Assembly (NCBI GenBank): GCA_017537105.1
Contig: JAFWBZ010000400.1
Coordinates: forward strand, 1 to 7,244
Direction of reading: 5' to 3'
Length of the DNA: 7,244 bases
DNA from: Clostridia bacterium
Lineage (GTDB): Bacteria; Bacillota; Clostridia; Christensenellales; Aristaeellaceae
Shown: one piece after another, positions 6,038-7,244 of the stretch
Position numbering within the stretch: position 1 is the first letter of the stretch
How the letters are laid out: the number at the start of each line of letters is the position of its first letter
Translations under genes and position numbers: made by a program
The notes under the pieces: generated by a model
Told to the model about the DNA's origin: nothing
Databases searched by the model: none
The model's input: the letters and a program-made list of their open reading frames with translations, nothing else

Positions 6038-6779
6038 TTGATTTTTTGTGGAGTTCCAACGAATTATTAAGATTGTCTGAACTCAAAAGATCGACGTCAA
6101 TCCACTCCCGGAGGAGCCGGTTGTCCGGCGCCTGCAGCGCCCAGAGCTTGGACGGCACCGCTCCGCAGTCCCGCATGGATACGGCATGGTTTTGCGCGAT
6201 GATCACGTGGTCGAGCATCGGAACGTTCATCGCTACCATCGCGTTCATGGCGCGCAGCGTGCAGTTGACATCCTCCTTGGAGGGCTGCAGCGTTCCGCTC
6301 GGATGGTTGTGGCTCAGCACGACGGCCTTCGCCTGCCGCTGGACGACGAGGGACAGCATCTCCTTCAGGTAGAACGGCGCGCTGTCGGAGGTTCCCTTCC
6401 GAATCAGGACGGCGTCCATCAGGTAGCCGCGCGCATCCAGCAGGACCACGTAAAAGCATTCGACGTGCACGCCGATGAACAGCGCCCGGAGGTATTCCGT
6501 CATCCGGGAGAGCGTGTTCAGGCGCGGACGATCGCCGAAAGCCCTTCGCCGGTCGTAGCGCGTCAGGGCGGGAATCATGGAAAAATAAAAGGCGTCCAGG
6601 CGCCGAAGCCCCACCTTTTGCAACAGAAACGCGTTGGATTCCAGAAAAAACGCCGGCGAGGGATACCGTTCCCGGATGTCGCGCATTTGCTCCTCCACCG
6701 ATGCGCCCCGGTGCATGCGCTCCAGTGCGCTTTCGATGGCGTTGAACAGACGCGCATTCCGCAGCTCGCCGGTGCTCAT
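6030..6779 (-). CDS. RadC-like JAB/MPN+ domain protein with shortened N-terminus
   Basis: A 249-residue member of the RadC branch of JAB metalloproteases. The zinc site is complete: Glu107 in HVECFYVVLLD, His157 and His159 in SHNHPSG, and Asp170 in PSKED; the usual LDH follows at 189-191. RadC proteins were once linked to DNA repair, but that role was not confirmed and their substrate is unknown. Upstream of the JAB core, residues about 39-75 (FFLESN...LLQKVGLRRLDAF...IPALTRY) line up by eye with the end of the helix-hairpin-helix region of clostridial RadC proteins, while the earlier part of that region is missing or unrecognisable. The last 16 residues (NLNNSLELHKKSKN end) are AT-rich, polar and unlike the family. 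The ATG overlaps the stop of the upstream small gene in an ATGA, so translation is probably coupled. No competence or phage genes surround it. Confidence 0.9.
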   Translation of the reverse strand: MSTGELRNARLFNAIESALERMHRGASVEEQMRDIRERYPSPAFFLESNAFLLQKVGLRRLDAFYFSMIPALTRYDRRRAFGDRPRLNTLSRMTEYLRALFIGVHVECFYVVLLDARGYLMDAVLIRKGTSDSAPFYLKEMLSLVVQRQAKAVVLSHNHPSGTLQPSKEDVNCTLRAMNAMVAMNVPMLDHVIIAQNHAVSMRDCGAVPSKLWALQAPDNRLLREWIDVDLLSSDNLNNSLELHKKSKN

Positions 6780-7060
6780 GCGCGCATCGCCCCGGCTTCT
6801 TCGAGAATCGATGCGATCTCCTCCGCGTCCTCCAGCCTTGCACCCATGTACCAGCCCTGCTGCTCCTCGTCATACAAGAGCTCCGCCGCACCGTCGACGG
6901 CCACGCTGTCCTTGAGAAAGACGAGATCCAGCGAGATCGGCCGGGCGACATCGTACAGATCCGCCACGTATTCCCGCTCGGTCAGCTTCTCGGCATCCTC
7001 GCTGTGGTCGAGAAAGGCCCGGAGATCCGCGATCTGCGCGGCAGTCAATTTGAGCTTCAT
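6776..7060 (-). CDS. Small acidic protein of unknown function, coupled to the RadC-like gene
   Basis: A 94-residue cytoplasmic protein with no signal peptide or membrane segment. I do not recognise it. It opens MKLKLTAAQIADLRAFLDH, probably a helix, has a central hydrophobic stretch (SLDLVFLKDSVAVDG) likely to be beta strands, then YDEEQQGWYMG, and ends in an acidic helix (LEDAEEIASILEEAGAM). There are no cysteines and no obvious catalytic motif. The ATG at 7060-7058 is preceded by AAAGGGG at 7078-7072, 11 bases away, somewhat long but the best site available; an in-frame TTG at 7102 would coincide with the predicted transcript start. Its TGA overlaps the ATG of the RadC-like gene by 4 bases, which suggests the two proteins are made together and may interact. 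It appears to be the first gene of the leftward operon. Confidence 0.75.
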   Translation of the reverse strand: MKLKLTAAQIADLRAFLDHSEDAEKLTEREYVADLYDVARPISLDLVFLKDSVAVDGAAELLYDEEQQGWYMGARLEDAEEIASILEEAGAMRA

Positions 7061-7107
7061 GGCGCTGTATGCCCCTTTCTGCGAAGCGTTTCGAATCACC
7101 AAGATTA

Positions 7108-7122
7108 AGTTTACCGTAAACT
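7108..7122. promoter_or_regulatory. 15-bp perfect palindrome, probable operator
   Basis: AGTTTAC-C-GTAAACT is an exact inverted repeat with 7-bp arms and a one-base centre. It covers the -10 box of the leftward promoter and the end of its spacer, where a bound dimer would block RNA polymerase. It is 33 bases from the rightward -35 box (7156). I do not match it with confidence to a known family site, and no regulator gene next to it obviously binds it. Confidence 0.6.
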
Positions 7123-7136
7123 CCCGAAATTTGCAA
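7108..7136 (-). promoter_or_regulatory. Promoter for the small protein-RadC-like operon
   Basis: On the minus strand TTGCAA (7136-7131) is followed after 17 bases by TAAACT (7113-7108); each matches four of six consensus bases. Transcription would start near 7101 and give a leader of about 40 bases before the ATG at 7060. It is modest in strength and its -10 box lies inside a perfect palindrome, which suggests control. Confidence 0.5.
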
Positions 7137-7155
7137 GGGCTGCGGCAAAAATCTG

Positions 7156-7185
7156 TTGACCGAGGGTCTTTGAATGGCGTATAAT
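7156..7185 (+). promoter_or_regulatory. Rightward near-consensus promoter for a gene beyond the window
   Basis: TTGACC (7156-7161, five of six) and TATAAT (7180-7185, perfect) are separated by 18 bases. The transcript would start near 7192 and run out of the window. It is back to back with the leftward promoter at 7108-7136, so the two units share one control region. Confidence 0.7.
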
Positions 7186-7244
7186 TATATTGATGGATAC
7201 TGTGCCTTTGCGCGGTACAAAGACATGCGGTATCCGCACGTGAC
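7186..7244 (+). other. Start of a rightward transcript with potential stem-loops
   Basis: This leader contains CTTTG (7206-7210) paired with CAAAG (7218-7222) and TGCGG (7226-7230) paired with CCGCA (7234-7238). A third pairing, GGATAC (7195-7200) with GTATCC (7230-7235), competes with the second stem, so two folds are possible. There is no clear ribosome binding site and no recognisable gene start before the edge. It could be a structured 5' leader, a non-coding RNA start, or simply the beginning of an ordinary leader; too little is visible to choose. Confidence 0.35.

Noticed and set aside
6186..7184. Long plus-strand open frame opposite the RadC-like and small genes
   Set aside because: It runs through the divergent control region and up to the rightward -10 box, has no motif, and opposes a clear JAB zinc site.
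7193..7243. A 16-codon open frame starting at the predicted transcript start, MDTVPLRGTK and so on, faintly like the beginning of histidyl-tRNA synthetase
   Set aside because: It ends in TGA after 16 codons, has no ribosome binding site, and the resemblance is limited to about four residues (RGTK). A leaderless peptide is possible but unsupported.
1..7244. Mobile element, phage island, CRISPR array or defence system
   Set aside because: No transposase, integrase, regularly spaced repeat, toxin-antitoxin pair or nuclease cluster is visible. A RadC-like gene can occur on mobile elements, but here its neighbours are ordinary chromosomal genes.

Overview
The window reads as a stretch of ordinary chromosome from a fairly GC-rich member of the Firmicutes, most likely class Clostridia (an anaerobic gut-type lineage such as Christensenellales or Oscillospirales). 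That assignment is inferred from gene content: a cysteine desulfurase directly in front of thiI, a small membrane protein resembling the clostridial DUF6106 family, a CdaR/PucR-type regulator, a RadC-like JAB protein with a shortened N-terminus, and a zinc-ribbon/single-helix membrane protein. Ribosome binding sites are strong and GGAGG-like. I see no transposase, integrase, phage gene, tRNA, rRNA or CRISPR array.

Layout. (a) Positions 1-1783, minus strand: an operon reading leftward, DUF6106-like membrane protein -> cysteine desulfurase -> thiI (only the first 19 codons lie inside the window). The genes overlap or nearly touch, and an extended -10 promoter lies at 1857-1884. (b) 1784-2022: a divergent intergenic region with two head-to-head promoters and a small inverted repeat between them. 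(c) 2023-3408, plus strand: a single gene for a 461-residue zinc-ribbon, one-helix, largely extracytoplasmic protein, started from TTG. (d) 3409-3534: a convergent gap with two hairpins, one of which looks like a shared bidirectional terminator. (e) 3535-7060, minus strand: four genes in transcription order, a 94-residue unknown protein, a RadC-like JAB protein (4-base ATGA overlap), a PucR/CdaR-type regulator, and a secreted or membrane-anchored S41 C-terminal processing protease. (f) 7061-7244: a second divergent control region with a 15-bp perfect palindrome over the leftward -10 box and a near-consensus rightward promoter. The gene it drives starts at or beyond the window edge.

How the genes fit together. 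The left operon makes sense as sulfur transfer to tRNA: the desulfurase forms a persulfide that ThiI uses to make 4-thiouridine. The right-hand genes have no obvious common pathway. The first two are translationally coupled, but the regulator and the protease are separated by gaps of about 100 bases holding repeats or a hairpin, so they may be separate or attenuated units. I did not find a convincing new multi-gene system. The least explained items are the zinc-ribbon/Ig-like/OB-like membrane protein, the 94-residue protein coupled to the RadC-like gene, and the palindromic operator in front of them.
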